From: Leptothermofonsia sichuanensis E412
Lineage (GTDB): Bacteria > Cyanobacteriota > Cyanobacteriia > Leptolyngbyales > Leptolyngbyaceae
Length of the DNA stretch: 64,000 nucleotides
Reading direction: 5' to 3'
NCBI RefSeq assembly: GCF_019891175.1
Contig: NZ_CP072600.1
Location: 1,054,001 to 1,118,000, forward strand
The position numbers were made by a program, and so were the translations under genes. Shown here piece by piece: positions 27,410-36,568 of this stretch (the first letter of the stretch is position 1; every line of letters begins with the position of its first letter). Below the pieces are notes generated by a model. That model ran no database searches, was not told the origin of the DNA, and saw nothing but the letters and a program-made list of their open reading frames with translations.

Positions 27410-28909
27410 TTAGCGAGCAGCGATCGCAGGGTTCATTTCCTGAGCATAGATGGCTTGCAAATTCTTAAAGCTGGCAATCTCGGCACCCACTTTGTCTGCA
27501 TAAACTTGAGCGTCTTTTTCGGTCAGGAAGGCAGCAACGTTATCCCCCTGGCGCACAAAGAAAGAATTTTCTGCAAACAGTTTCCAACCCTGGTTAAAGT
27601 CATGCACAAAGATCGCTCCTACCACCTTTTTGCCATCAGTTTTTAGCTTTTGCAGCATTCCCATCATATTTTTGACGGAGGCAAAGTTCATCACGTTGTC
27701 TTCCCCTTGCACCCAGATCTGAGCTGCCAGCTTTGCATCCTTAATGGGTTTTTTTGTCAGGGCATCTTCCCCGGTAATCGGAAATTCATCATTGGCAGCG
27801 ATCGTGTCATAACTCAGTCCCATTTCCTGCATCGCCTGTTTCAGAAAGCTTTCGTCTGCCCACTTCGTTACATCTTCGGGGTTGACACTCGCATCTAATC
27901 GCTGGAGTTGCTTGAGTGTGACAACGCTATTCTTCAAAGCGTCAAAGTTAACCTGGCGGATGGTGGGGTTCAGGCGTTGCAGCCCATTTGGACCAAGAAA
28001 CATATACACAACTTCCCGTTCCACACCAGACCATTCCCCAATTTTGGTCGCGATCGCCTCTGGTTGTTCTTTGAATAACTGATTGGCTTCCAGAAGTGCC
28101 TTCAAGTAGGCCACGACAACTTCAGGGTATTTCTCCGCAAAGTCAGACCGTACCAATACACCATGAAAAGTCGGAACATTGGTTTGGGCACCATCGAAAA
28201 TTTTACGGGCAAACCCCCGGAAGGAGAATAATTCGCCAAACGGTACAAAGTTTGCATGGGCATCAATCTGATTGGTTCGTAAACTCGCCCCGCCCACCTC
28301 TGGTGCCTGGCTGATCAACTTCAAATCCTTATCAGGGTCTAACCCATTTTCCTTCAACGCTTTCAGCAACATCCCATGAGCCGCAGAGCCGAATGGAACA
28401 GATACCTGCTTACCCTTCAAGTCTGTCAATGTTCTGACAGGGCTATCCTTCGGTACCATAACTGCGTTTCCAGCCCCCGTTGCGCCATAGCCCAACGTTG
28501 CAATATAAAGTGTTTTGACTCCTTCACCTTTTTGTTGAAAGGTTGTCATATTAATCGTGGCAGGAAAATCACCCATCATGCCAATATCAATCTGGTTCGC
28601 CAACATTTTGTTGGTAATTGGTGGTCCTGATGTATAGCTTGACCATTCGATGTTGTATTCAATATTCGCGTACTTGCCTGTTTTCGGCAGGTGTTTTTCT
28701 AAAAGTTTTTCTTCACGAATAACCGACCCTCCCGTTGCCGTATTAATGACCTGGTCCTGAGTTCCAATCGCAATCCGAATTACCTTATCTTGTGAAGAAT
28801 TACTTCCAGGACTATTTGCAATTCCCCTGGAACACGCAGAAGAAAACGCGATCGCAGCTACAAATAGAGAGAACAAAACGGCTCTTCGGGGAATTCGGGG
28901 AACTTTCAT
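27410..28909 (-). CDS. Lipoprotein substrate-binding protein with NosL-like C-terminal domain
   Basis: 499 residues from the ATG at 28909 (MKVPRIPRR). A lipoprotein signal peptide ends in FSSAC. The NMT1/SsuA-type binding domain covers about residues 45-370 (IRIAIGTQDQVINTA, GMMGDFPATI, AHGMLLKAL, YPEVVVAYL). About residues 395-490 resemble NosL: GAIFVHDFNQGWKLFAENSFFV-type segment, then AAFLTEKDAQVYADKVGAEI. Ordinary sulfonate-binding proteins are about 330 residues, so the tail is an addition. It supplies ligand to the permease and ATPase downstream. Confidence 0.87.
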   Translation of the reverse strand: MKVPRIPRRAVLFSLFVAAIAFSSACSRGIANSPGSNSSQDKVIRIAIGTQDQVINTATGGSVIREEKLLEKHLPKTGKYANIEYNIEWSSYTSGPPITNKMLANQIDIGMMGDFPATINMTTFQQKGEGVKTLYIATLGYGATGAGNAVMVPKDSPVRTLTDLKGKQVSVPFGSAAHGMLLKALKENGLDPDKDLKLISQAPEVGGASLRTNQIDAHANFVPFGELFSFRGFARKIFDGAQTNVPTFHGVLVRSDFAEKYPEVVVAYLKALLEANQLFKEQPEAIATKIGEWSGVEREVVYMFLGPNGLQRLNPTIRQVNFDALKNSVVTLKQLQRLDASVNPEDVTKWADESFLKQAMQEMGLSYDTIAANDEFPITGEDALTKKPIKDAKLAAQIWVQGEDNVMNFASVKNMMGMLQKLKTDGKKVVGAIFVHDFNQGWKLFAENSFFVRQGDNVAAFLTEKDAQVYADKVGAEIASFKNLQAIYAQEMNPAIAAR

Positions 28910-29076
28910 AAAAACCTCTCTGGTCAGCACTATGTAGAGCATTTAAGTGACTAGAGCATCTCTGCATCTGTAAAGCAAAATACAAATACTCATCCCCGGA
29001 TGTTTTTAACCATAAAACTTATGAGTGAATCCATAAATTTCTTGATTCCAAACCAAACGGTTTCTACATCTGGCTT

Positions 29077-29146
29077 AAAGCCTATCCGAAAACTTCCTCA
29101 GTCTGAGTTTGGGCTTTGCCCGTTGGGGCTTTTCGGATGGGCTTTT
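29077..29146. repeat. Palindromic repeat, family D, copy 1
   Basis: AAGCCTATCCGAAAA at the left pairs with TTTTCGGATGGGCTT at the right, one mismatch, around a GTCTGAGTTTGGGC core. Its right arm overlaps the devA stop codon, so it can serve as the devA terminator. A second copy is at 33806-33872; a fragment (GTCCGAAAACTTCC) lies near 56020. Confidence 0.75.
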
Positions 29147-29894
29147 AGAGGTTTGCCTCAACAAGGCTGCCGAGGCGAGTTAAATCAGGGCTGAGTTGCT
29201 CAGTATTGCCTGTGAGATAACCATCTTCCATGTGAACAATGCGATCGGCAATGTCCAGAATCCGGTTGTCATGGGTTACCAGAAGGATAGTGCAACCCTG
29301 TTCTCGGGCAAGCTGTTGCATCAGTTCGACCACATCCCTGCCTGATTTTTTATCCAGGGCAGCCGTAGGTTCATCGGCAAGGACGAGGCGGGGACGATTG
29401 ACCAGGGCACGGGCGATCGCCACCCGCTGCTTTTGTCCGCCCGATAAATTTTCCGGATAATCATTCAACCGATTGCCTAAACCAACCTGCTCCAGAATTT
29501 CAGCCGCCCTGATCTGAGCCTCTGCAAAGGGAATATCCTGCAATTCCAGTGGCATCATCACATTTTGCTGGGCAGTCAAGAATTCCAGCAGGTTATGTGC
29601 CTGAAAGATATAACCCATCCTGCGGCGGGCTTCGACCAGGTTCAGTTGGCTGGCACCGCAGAGTTCCTGGTCAAAGATTTTAAGACTGCCTGACTGGGCC
29701 GATCGCAAACAACCAATCAAACTCAGCAAGGTTGTTTTACCTGAACCGGAAGGTCCTGTCATAATCACAATTTCACCTGTTGTAATCTCTAACTCAACAT
29801 CAAATAAGACCTGTTTGCGCAATAAACCTTCACCATAAAAGTGATTCAGATGGCTAATAGAAATCGCAGTAGAAAGAAAGTTGGAGAGAGACAT
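29145..29894 (-). CDS. devA: DevA-type ABC exporter ATP-binding protein
   Basis: 249 residues of the MacB/LolD-like ATPase class. Walker A is GPSGSGKTT, the signature LSGGQKQRVAIARAL, Walker B LVLADEPTAALD, and the switch His in LLVTHDNRI. The ISHLNHFYGEGLLRKQVLFD start is typical of cyanobacterial DevA, which with DevB and DevC drives export of glycolipids or other amphiphiles across the envelope. The name marks the family; heterocyst function is not implied. Last gene of the devB-DUF3291-devC-devA unit. Confidence 0.88.
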   Translation of the reverse strand: MSLSNFLSTAISISHLNHFYGEGLLRKQVLFDVELEITTGEIVIMTGPSGSGKTTLLSLIGCLRSAQSGSLKIFDQELCGASQLNLVEARRRMGYIFQAHNLLEFLTAQQNVMMPLELQDIPFAEAQIRAAEILEQVGLGNRLNDYPENLSGGQKQRVAIARALVNRPRLVLADEPTAALDKKSGRDVVELMQQLAREQGCTILLVTHDNRILDIADRIVHMEDGYLTGNTEQLSPDLTRLGSLVEANL

Positions 29895-29943
29895 AGTAAA
29901 TTCTTTAGAGAGCAGTTAGTGGAGAATAGATTCAGGCAGGCGT

Positions 29944-29991
29944 AGACCTCTGAGGTTTTGAAAACCTCGGAGGTCTGAAAACCTGGAGGTC
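29944..29991. repeat. Palindromic repeat, AGACCTC family, copy 1
   Basis: AGACCTCTGAGGTTTTG pairs with AAAACCTCGGAGGTCT, then a third arm AAAACCTGGAGGTC follows. It lies between devC and devA. A second copy, AGACCTCGGAGGTTTTC with its inverted arm, is at 39210-39242. Confidence 0.75.
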
Positions 29992-29998
29992 ATTACTA

Positions 29999-31156
29999 TC
30001 AAAAAACCTCCGCCGGATCCGCCGATCGCAGTTTCCGAATCGCGATCGCGGCTGAAATTGTACACATGAAGGCGGTTAATACCAGGACAAAGCCAGCCCG
30101 TCCAAAGGTCATGACCATAGGCAACAGGGTTGCCTGACGGGTGATCTGGTAGAAACCCAGGGAAATGCTGATGCCGGGAATGAAACCGAGAGCCGCGAGA
30201 ATCAGGGCTTCTTGAAACACGACCGAGAGCAGGTAGCGATCGCGAAATCCGATCGCTTTCAGGGTGGCATATTCTGCCATATGGTCGGAAACGTCGCTGT
30301 AGAGAATCTGGTAAACAATCACTGCCCCAACGATGAAACCAATCACTGCCCCCAGATCAAACACATAACCAACGGGGGTGCTGGTGTTCCAGAAGCTCTT
30401 TTCCTGCTCCATGAATTCCTGCTTAGTTAGAACTTTCACATCATTGGGAAGTCCTGCCCGTAAATTGGCTAATATCTGCTGCACATCTGCTTCTGGCTTG
30501 AGTTTGATCAGCCCAATGTCGATCAGTCCTTTCTGACGCTGCTGCCCAAACATGCGCAGAAAGTTAATGTCACTGGTAATGAGGTGACCATTAATGCCAA
30601 AGGAAGTGCCCAGTTTAAACAAGCCCACAACTTCCACCCGGCGATTGCCTGCTTCTGTTTGAATCGCCTGTCCTGCCAGGAACTGCTGAGCAACAGGTCC
30701 AAATTCCTGGCGGGCACCCTGGTCAAACAGAACCACATCGGGTTGCTTCAGTTGGCTCTGGTTTGCCTGCACTTCTGGCAGGTTTAGAACGGTGTCCTGT
30801 GGATCAAACCCGATCGCGTACAGCCTCCAGACTTGTTTGTTGACTGGATTTTTCCACTGCACAAAATCCAGGTAAACTGGACTAACTGATTGTACACCCG
30901 TATAACCCAAAGCCTGGTATAGTCGCCGTTCCGAAAATGCATCCAGCGAAATGAGGGCTTTGTAACGACCACCAATCAAAACGACTTCACCATTCAAATG
31001 GGAATGCATTTGTACCGCACTGTCAAATAGGGCAGAACGAAAACCCATTTGCAACAGCATCAGGACATCGGCAAAGGCAATTCCAGCGATCGCTACCACC
31101 ATCCTGGCTTTCTCCCGCGACAGTTGCAGCCACGCCAGGGGAAGTTTATGTTTCAT
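29999..31156 (-). CDS. devC: DevC-type ABC exporter permease
   Basis: 385 residues with an N-terminal membrane helix (VVAIAGIAFADVLMLLQMGF), a large periplasmic domain and three C-terminal helices, the MacB/FtsX-like layout of DevC. The motifs PLAWLQLSREKARMVVAIAG and YATLKAIGFRDRYL are typical of DevC. Its ATG overlaps the stop of the preceding small ORF (ATGA), which implies translational coupling. It works with DevA and the DevB membrane-fusion protein. Confidence 0.88.
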   Translation of the reverse strand: MKHKLPLAWLQLSREKARMVVAIAGIAFADVLMLLQMGFRSALFDSAVQMHSHLNGEVVLIGGRYKALISLDAFSERRLYQALGYTGVQSVSPVYLDFVQWKNPVNKQVWRLYAIGFDPQDTVLNLPEVQANQSQLKQPDVVLFDQGARQEFGPVAQQFLAGQAIQTEAGNRRVEVVGLFKLGTSFGINGHLITSDINFLRMFGQQRQKGLIDIGLIKLKPEADVQQILANLRAGLPNDVKVLTKQEFMEQEKSFWNTSTPVGYVFDLGAVIGFIVGAVIVYQILYSDVSDHMAEYATLKAIGFRDRYLLSVVFQEALILAALGFIPGISISLGFYQITRQATLLPMVMTFGRAGFVLVLTAFMCTISAAIAIRKLRSADPAEVF

Positions 31157-31545
31157 AATTTGATCACTCCCGCCGCATGGTTAGAAGAAGGGTGATTCAC
31201 CCGCGATAACCGACCAATCTTGAGCATTTGCTCTTCTGCTTTCTGCCAGGTGGGAATTTCAGTCCCCGGCTGATGCCAGTGCGCCACCGATGCTTCATCA
31301 CACCACTTGATTAACTTCGGCATTGCCTGACTGTGAGCACCGCTCATCATATAATTCCGCATTGCTGCTTCATCCTCCCATACACTTAACGTCCAAAATG
31401 TTTTTCCTGCCTGCTGCCTGGTTTGAACCCCAAAATTCCCGGCAGCTTTCCTTGCCTGATTAAAACTTGGGATTGCATGAATTAGGAACAGTGGAAGGTA
31501 AAGGAGCGATCTCAATCTCAATCGTGTTACAGAAACAAATGTCAT
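31153..31545 (-). CDS. DUF3291/monooxygenase-like small protein inside the dev operon
   Basis: 130 residues. KTFWTLSVWEDEAAMRNYMMSGAHSQAMPKL matches the dimeric alpha/beta-barrel fold of DUF3291 and antibiotic-biosynthesis-monooxygenase-like proteins; key residues are W48-W52 and the AHSQAMP block. The family binds or modifies small hydrophobic molecules. It is translationally coupled to devC and lies 133 bases downstream of devB, so it may modify the exported compound or sense it (inference). Confidence 0.7.
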   Translation of the reverse strand: MTFVSVTRLRLRSLLYLPLFLIHAIPSFNQARKAAGNFGVQTRQQAGKTFWTLSVWEDEAAMRNYMMSGAHSQAMPKLIKWCDEASVAHWHQPGTEIPTWQKAEEQMLKIGRLSRVNHPSSNHAAGVIKL

Positions 31546-31678
31546 GATGGTTCTCCAGCTATCTCCAGTTGTTAGTTGTTAGTCGTTAGCCGTTAGTTGT
31601 TAGAGAGGTGTAAGCTTTGAGATGTGAAGTGTAGAGCAACTTTCATCCTTCATCCCCTTCATCCCTCATCCTTTCCCC

Positions 31679-32854
31679 TCAAATCCCAATCGCCACCTTC
31701 ACCTTCATATTGGTCAGCCCAGCCACCTGCTTGCTATCAGCAGAATTCAAACGAATTTTGACCTCCACTACGCGAGCATCAATATCAGCCGCCGGATCGG
31801 TATTCAAAACATCCTTTTTGGCAATTTCTAATCCCACTTCCTCCACCACACCCTGTAATTCATTCGGCAGAGAAGGGCTGATAATACGGGCAGGCTGACC
31901 AACTCGCACCTTTGACAAATCACTCTCGTATACCTCCGCCACGGCATACATCTGGTCAGTCTGTCCCAGGGAAACGATTCCTTTTTGGGCATCCACCATT
32001 TCCCCAGAGTGGGTGTGGATTTTCAGGATCTGCCCGGCTCTGGGTGCCCGAATGACAGCCAGATCCAGTTCTGCCTGTGCCTGTTGTACGGCAACCTCCG
32101 CACTGGCGACTTCTGCCCTGGCAACATTGACATCAACCGGGCGAACTTCAGCAATCCGATCCAGGGTGGCTTGTGCTTCGTGCAGTTGGGCGGTGAGGGT
32201 GGCAGCAGTCTGGTTTCGATTTGCCCGCGCTTCCCGCAGTTGCTCTGAAGTTGCATCCAGAGTCAGCCGTTTGCTATCCCGCAAGGAAGCAGAAACCGCC
32301 CCTTCCCGATACAGGGACTCATACCGCTGATATTCCAGTTGGGCATTATTCACCTCCGCTTCCAGACGAGCCACGATCGCATCCCTGGCAGCGGTATCTT
32401 CAACCAACTGGGCTTGCAACCGTTGAATCGTCGCTTTCTGCGCATCGATTTCACCCGTTTTTGCCCCGGCCTCTACCTGAGCCAGCCGGGTACGGGCAAT
32501 TTGCACCTGTTGCTGTGCCCGTTCTAAAGCCGCTTGCAGGCGATCGTGGGTATCCAGAAACGCAATCACCTGACCTGTTTTGACGCGATCGCCCTGCTTC
32601 ACCAGCAATTGCCCAATCCGGTTGCCCTGGCTGGAAGGGGCAACCTGAATCACTTCTCCCTCAGGTTCCAATCGACCTAAGGCGGTCACCACCTGAATCG
32701 CAGGTGATGGGGCAGGAGAAGGTGGAGTTGCGATTGATGAATGAGAAATGGTGTATACAATGGCGGAACCAGTGGCGATCGCCCCCACCATTGCCACCAC
32801 CATCCAGATTTGTCGATTAGTCAACCTCAGCTTCGGAACTGATGATATTTGCAT
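31679..32854 (-). CDS. devB: DevB-type membrane-fusion (HlyD-family) protein
   Basis: 391 residues. One N-terminal membrane helix (VVAMVGAIATGSAIVYTI) is followed by the lipoyl-like half GRLEPEGEVIQVAPSSQG, a long coiled-coil hairpin of Ala/Gln/Glu-rich helices (about 120-250) and the second lipoyl and barrel part (VIRAPRAGQILKIHTHSGE). This is the DevB signature set. It links the DevCA pump to an outer-membrane channel of TolC type, not encoded here. First gene of the operon, divergent from padR. Confidence 0.9.
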   Translation of the reverse strand: MQISSVPKLRLTNRQIWMVVAMVGAIATGSAIVYTISHSSIATPPSPAPSPAIQVVTALGRLEPEGEVIQVAPSSQGNRIGQLLVKQGDRVKTGQVIAFLDTHDRLQAALERAQQQVQIARTRLAQVEAGAKTGEIDAQKATIQRLQAQLVEDTAARDAIVARLEAEVNNAQLEYQRYESLYREGAVSASLRDSKRLTLDATSEQLREARANRNQTAATLTAQLHEAQATLDRIAEVRPVDVNVARAEVASAEVAVQQAQAELDLAVIRAPRAGQILKIHTHSGEMVDAQKGIVSLGQTDQMYAVAEVYESDLSKVRVGQPARIISPSLPNELQGVVEEVGLEIAKKDVLNTDPAADIDARVVEVKIRLNSADSKQVAGLTNMKVKVAIGI

Positions 32855-33069
32855 AAACTTAAGTCCTGTTGTAATTCAAGCCAAAGGGAGAGAGGTAATG
32901 GGTTCTCGGCAGAGGTTTATAGTCAAATGGCATTGACCTGAGGGATGAGAAATCTCCAACTCCTTCGAGAAGTTGGAGATCTGGGCGATCGTATTTGGCT
33001 TAATTCAGGGCCATTCATTTACAGTCAGCAAGACCAATGACCAAAATTATTCCGCTACCAGATCAATCA

Positions 33070-33153
33070 ATATGCAACTTTTTGCGCTTCATACTAGAAT
33101 TATATTGAATAAATTGCATATGTCAACTATTGCATATTTAAGAATATGCATAT
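33070..33153. promoter_or_regulatory. Candidate PadR operator array between devB and padR
   Basis: Four copies of an ATATGCAA/TTGCATAT-type motif lie in 84 bases: ATATGCAA at 33070, TTGCATATG at 33114, TTGCATATTT at 33130 and ATATGCATAT at 33144. The last three are 14-16 bases apart, in the 30-70 bases before the padR start. PadR repressors bind dyads with ATGC/GCAT halves, so this is a likely autoregulatory and devB operator. The rest of 32855-33184 has no gene. Confidence 0.55.
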
Positions 33154-33184
33154 ACTAAGAGGGGATGATAAAGAGGGGATGATA

Positions 33185-33727
33185 ATGGCACTTGCGCACG
33201 CAATTCTGGCGCTGTTGGTGCAGGAACCCATGAGTGGGTACGACCTGAACAAAACCTTTGAGGGGTCAGTGGGCAACTTCTGGAAAGCCACTCACCAGCA
33301 GATCTATCGAGAGTTAGGCAAGTTGGAAGCCATGGGCTGGGTCAAAGCAGAGACCATTCCCCAGGAGGGTCGCCCCGACAAAAAGCTCTACCAAATTACT
33401 GAAGTGGGGCAAAAGAATCTGGCACAGTGGGTTGCAGAACCCTGTGACGCTTCACCAGTTAAAGAGGAATTGCTGGTTAAGGTGTTTGTCGGAACGCTGG
33501 CTCCAGTTCAGAATATCCGGCAAGAAATTGAACGCCACCGACAGATCCATCAAGCACGGCTGGCAAACTATCGCCGGATTGAAGCGGAGTCTTTTCAAAC
33601 TTGCAAGGACGCTTCCTTCGCAGCCCAATTGCATTACCTGGTCTTGCGTCGAGGCATTCGCTATGAGACAGACTGGATAGCCTGGTGTGATGAGGCATTA
33701 GAGTTAATCAACAATCGGTGTTGCTGA
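33185..33727 (+). CDS. PadR-family transcriptional regulator
   Basis: 180 residues from the ATG at 33185 (MALAHAILALL), with GAGGGG eight bases upstream; an ATG thirteen codons earlier is unlikely. The winged helix (ALLVQEPMSGYDLNKTF and VKAETIPQEGRPDKKLYQIT) is the PadR signature. The C-terminal Vir-like domain (about 95-180) is present, making it the PadR-s2-like long form. It is divergent from the dev operon and probably represses it until a lipophilic ligand appears (inference). Confidence 0.88.
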   Translation: MALAHAILALLVQEPMSGYDLNKTFEGSVGNFWKATHQQIYRELGKLEAMGWVKAETIPQEGRPDKKLYQITEVGQKNLAQWVAEPCDASPVKEELLVKVFVGTLAPVQNIRQEIERHRQIHQARLANYRRIEAESFQTCKDASFAAQLHYLVLRRGIRYETDWIAWCDEALELINNRCC

Positions 33728-34251
33728 ACAGCCATCACTTCTAGCCTGAATCATCCATCAGAAGGATAGCCCTGGTGGGCAGTTAGAGCCTGGACACCGC
33801 TCTAAACGCCTATCCGAAAACTTCCTCAGTCTGGATTTGAGCTTTGTTCATTGGGGCTTTTGGATAAGCTTTAATACGGCTCTGCCGCTGATACGGGAAG
33901 CAGAGCCTCCAGAACCCATTCCCACGCAGAGCATGGGAACGAGAGCAATCTTCAAACATACCCTGTCGAACCTGAGCAATCGCTCAAAGCTTTTCCAGGT
34001 AAAGAATCCAAGCATTTTTCAGAAAAGTCATGAATAATGCAGGCCAGTGCACATTGGCGGGAATAATTGGACACCTGAAACTCAGCACTCAGCACTCAGG
34101 CCTCAGCACTAACCTCATTAACTGGCTAACAATTCTTGTTTTCCTGCACTGGCTGATTGACTGCCATTAGACGATTCTCATCGCCCTTTCTGATTGCGCT
34201 AACTTTCTGATTGCCCTAACCATAGTGTTTCTCAATTGAAAAAAGTTATAA
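33728..34251. repeat. Gene-free region with dispersed repeats, including family D copy 2
   Basis: Family D copy 2 spans 33806-33872: left arm GCCTATCCGAAAACTTCC and a decayed right arm TTTTGGATAAGC. At 33911-33941 is another common cyanobacterial palindrome, CATTCCCACGCAGAGCATGGGAACG. Short CAGCACT tandem copies follow near 34083. Nothing coding was seen. Confidence 0.6.
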
Positions 34252-34776
34252 CTAAAAATATTCCTTAAAATTCAGTAAAATTGTGAAATTATTGATGGCC
34301 ATTAGGGAAATTAATATGCCTGAAGCCACTCTAAACAAAGGTTTCCTGAAAGCTGTGGTGTTAATAGTTAACATAATAACTAGAAAAGTAAAATAGCAGG
34401 TATAAATAAACATTTCTACGGTTCCATAGAAGGAGTGGAAAGCCATATTAAATAAAATTGATAAACAGACAGTTCCTAAAAACACCATTTTTTCTTTATC
34501 ATGCCTGGTCATGCATAAAACGATATTGTGATAAATTGCAGTGACCAGTATACAAATCCATAATAATGCGGCTATCAAGCCAATAAGACTATAAGACAAA
34601 GGTGCCCCAAAAAAGCTTAATTGAGGAATTTGATATATGTAGGAATTTATAATTGATGGATTCATAGCAACAATATTAACCAGAAAGAAATGCTTGAACA
34701 GCTCGTTGATAACCAGTAGAGGTTGAGTGAGCAGATTTATGTTTGTAATGAAGCTTTTTGTCTCGTAAACAAACAT
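34252..34776 (-). pseudogene. C-terminal part of a frameshifted membrane protein
   Basis: 174 residues with about five membrane segments. The frame extends upstream past 34776 as SIFLSIFQNKLYNSD and then FFLPGM, without a stop until it meets the end of the 34848-35780 frame. A single -1 shift near 34855 would therefore join the two into one protein of about 500 residues. Either the gene is broken or the assembly has a one-base error there. Confidence 0.6.
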
Positions 34777-34847
34777 CCCTGGTAGAAAGAAATAATCAGA
34801 ATTATATAATTTATTTTGGAAAATGCTTAAAAAAATCGAGCAAGAAA

Positions 34848-35780
34848 TTACCGTCCAACATACTCTAAAATTGGCTTGATGTGTTTTTTCGACAGCGTTT
34901 CATGAATATAGAAAAGGACGGCAATGAAGCAGATTAATGTTTGTACAAAGTTTGTGATAGTTATACCAAAAGAAAATATTCCAGCAAGAATCCATAAACC
35001 AATATTCAGCTTTTTATTTTTGAGACATCTTAAAAATAAAATGTAAGTGATAGCAAGACTGGAATAACCGAGTGTATAGCTTTCTGGTATAGAACCAAAG
35101 ACAATATGACTGGTGGTCAAGCCCAATAATAGGGTGAGAAGGAATGTGTAGAGATATCTTTGAGTTATCTGCCAGAATAATACAGATGTCAAAAAAATAC
35201 TTACAGAACTAAAAAAAGAATTTAATAGTACAGCGGAGACAGATTGAGGAAAGGGAAGAAAACTGAAAAGAGTTTCCAGGGGCTGCACAATTAGCAAAAT
35301 GTTTGTATGGGCTGGTTTATACCCATCACGGTAGTATTGAAGATTAATCCAGTCTTTTATATCAGCACCGAACAAATCGAGATTTGGATGATTTGAAACT
35401 TCTGCATTGCCCAGTATTATCAGCCCGGAAATCAGGTATATCAAGAAAAAGGCAATAGATAATATTGTTGAGAGTAGAAAGCTACTTTTATCTACGGATA
35501 AAAGCCATTTTAATGGAGATACTCTATTTGAATCAGAAAGTATTTTACCATCTGAATAGAGTCTTTTAAGTAAGCTATTGTTCAGTACATTTACAGTGAA
35601 GGAACCACCTGAAAATAAAGAAAAAAACACAAAACAGGCAAAAAAAGGTAGTAATAAAAATGAGGTTTTGGTTTGTCTGTACTTTAAATCAAAAAAAGGA
35701 GGAATAAATAAGCAGGCAGTGATTACTAAGCTAAATAATGTGACTTGCACTTTAGCATTCAATATTTTGAAGCTACTCAT
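34848..35780 (-). pseudogene. N-terminal part of a frameshifted GT-C-like membrane protein
   Basis: 310 residues with about eight membrane segments. The HTNILLIVQPLETLFSF and FGSIPESYTLGYSSLA motifs recall polytopic glycosyltransferase-like (DUF6080/GT39-like) proteins; I cannot name the substrate. It stops at YVGR while the next frame continues the hydrophobic pattern. The DNA is much more AT-rich than its neighbours and lies beside an IS256 element and repeats, which suggests acquisition by transfer. Confidence 0.6.
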
Positions 35781-36551
35781 AAGTTCAGATTGTTGAAAAT
35801 AACCTACCAGTTTTGGTTCAAATCACAAAGGCACCAGGTTTATAAAGAGAACACCAGCATCAAATGGCATGGGTCATGCTACGCTTTAGCGCAGCCATGC
35901 CTTGAGGCTACTGCCGCAGACTCTACCCATCCTATGAAGAACGCTCTGTGTTTTCTGTGCCTCTGTGGTGAGGCTTCAGGGTATGAAACCCATTTTTTAG
36001 CAATTCAGTTCATCCTGAAATTTGGCGTGAGCATAATACCTGTATGGAAGCGTCTGGCTCAGACTACTGGTTTGTCAATCTTAAAATTGTGAGTAATCCT
36101 ATTTCACATCGCCTGCTCGGTAGCAATTATGGAGATGGTTAATGCGCAAAATTAAGATTGACAGACCACTACTCTATTCATCAATCAAATTCATAAATCA
36201 ATTGATTCGCTCGCTGGGGGAAAATCACTGGTACTCAGAATGCCAGCTTTGGTTTTATTTAAGGATTCACCCCCTATTGCTGGAACCATGCATTTCCTCG
36301 TGATGTTTCTGACATGATATTTCTAACAATTTACCAACAGGAAACCGTTTGCTTGCATCCAGACTGATATGCTTGAACTAATTATGAAGGGCCAATTTTG
36401 CTTTCAGTCACTAGAAGCCCGTTGGTCAGATGACGTCCCTCAATTCTGAGTTATATCATTTCTCAGTGGTATTTCTCCTCAGGTCATCCTTGATATACGA
36501 AATCTTCACGATGTAGCTCTGGTAATCTATGTGACGGGTTATTGTCAAATC
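35781..36551. repeat. Gene-free, repeat-rich region left of the IS256 element
   Basis: It holds a GCTACGC/GCGCAGC dispersed repeat (35875-35930), half a family B palindrome (35937-35976), and a family C element at 36063-36173. The family C element has the ends TACTGGTTTGTCAATCTTAA and TTAAGATTGACAGACCACTA. No gene is supported here. Confidence 0.6.
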
Positions 36552-36568
36552 TGGTGTACGAGGGTGAA

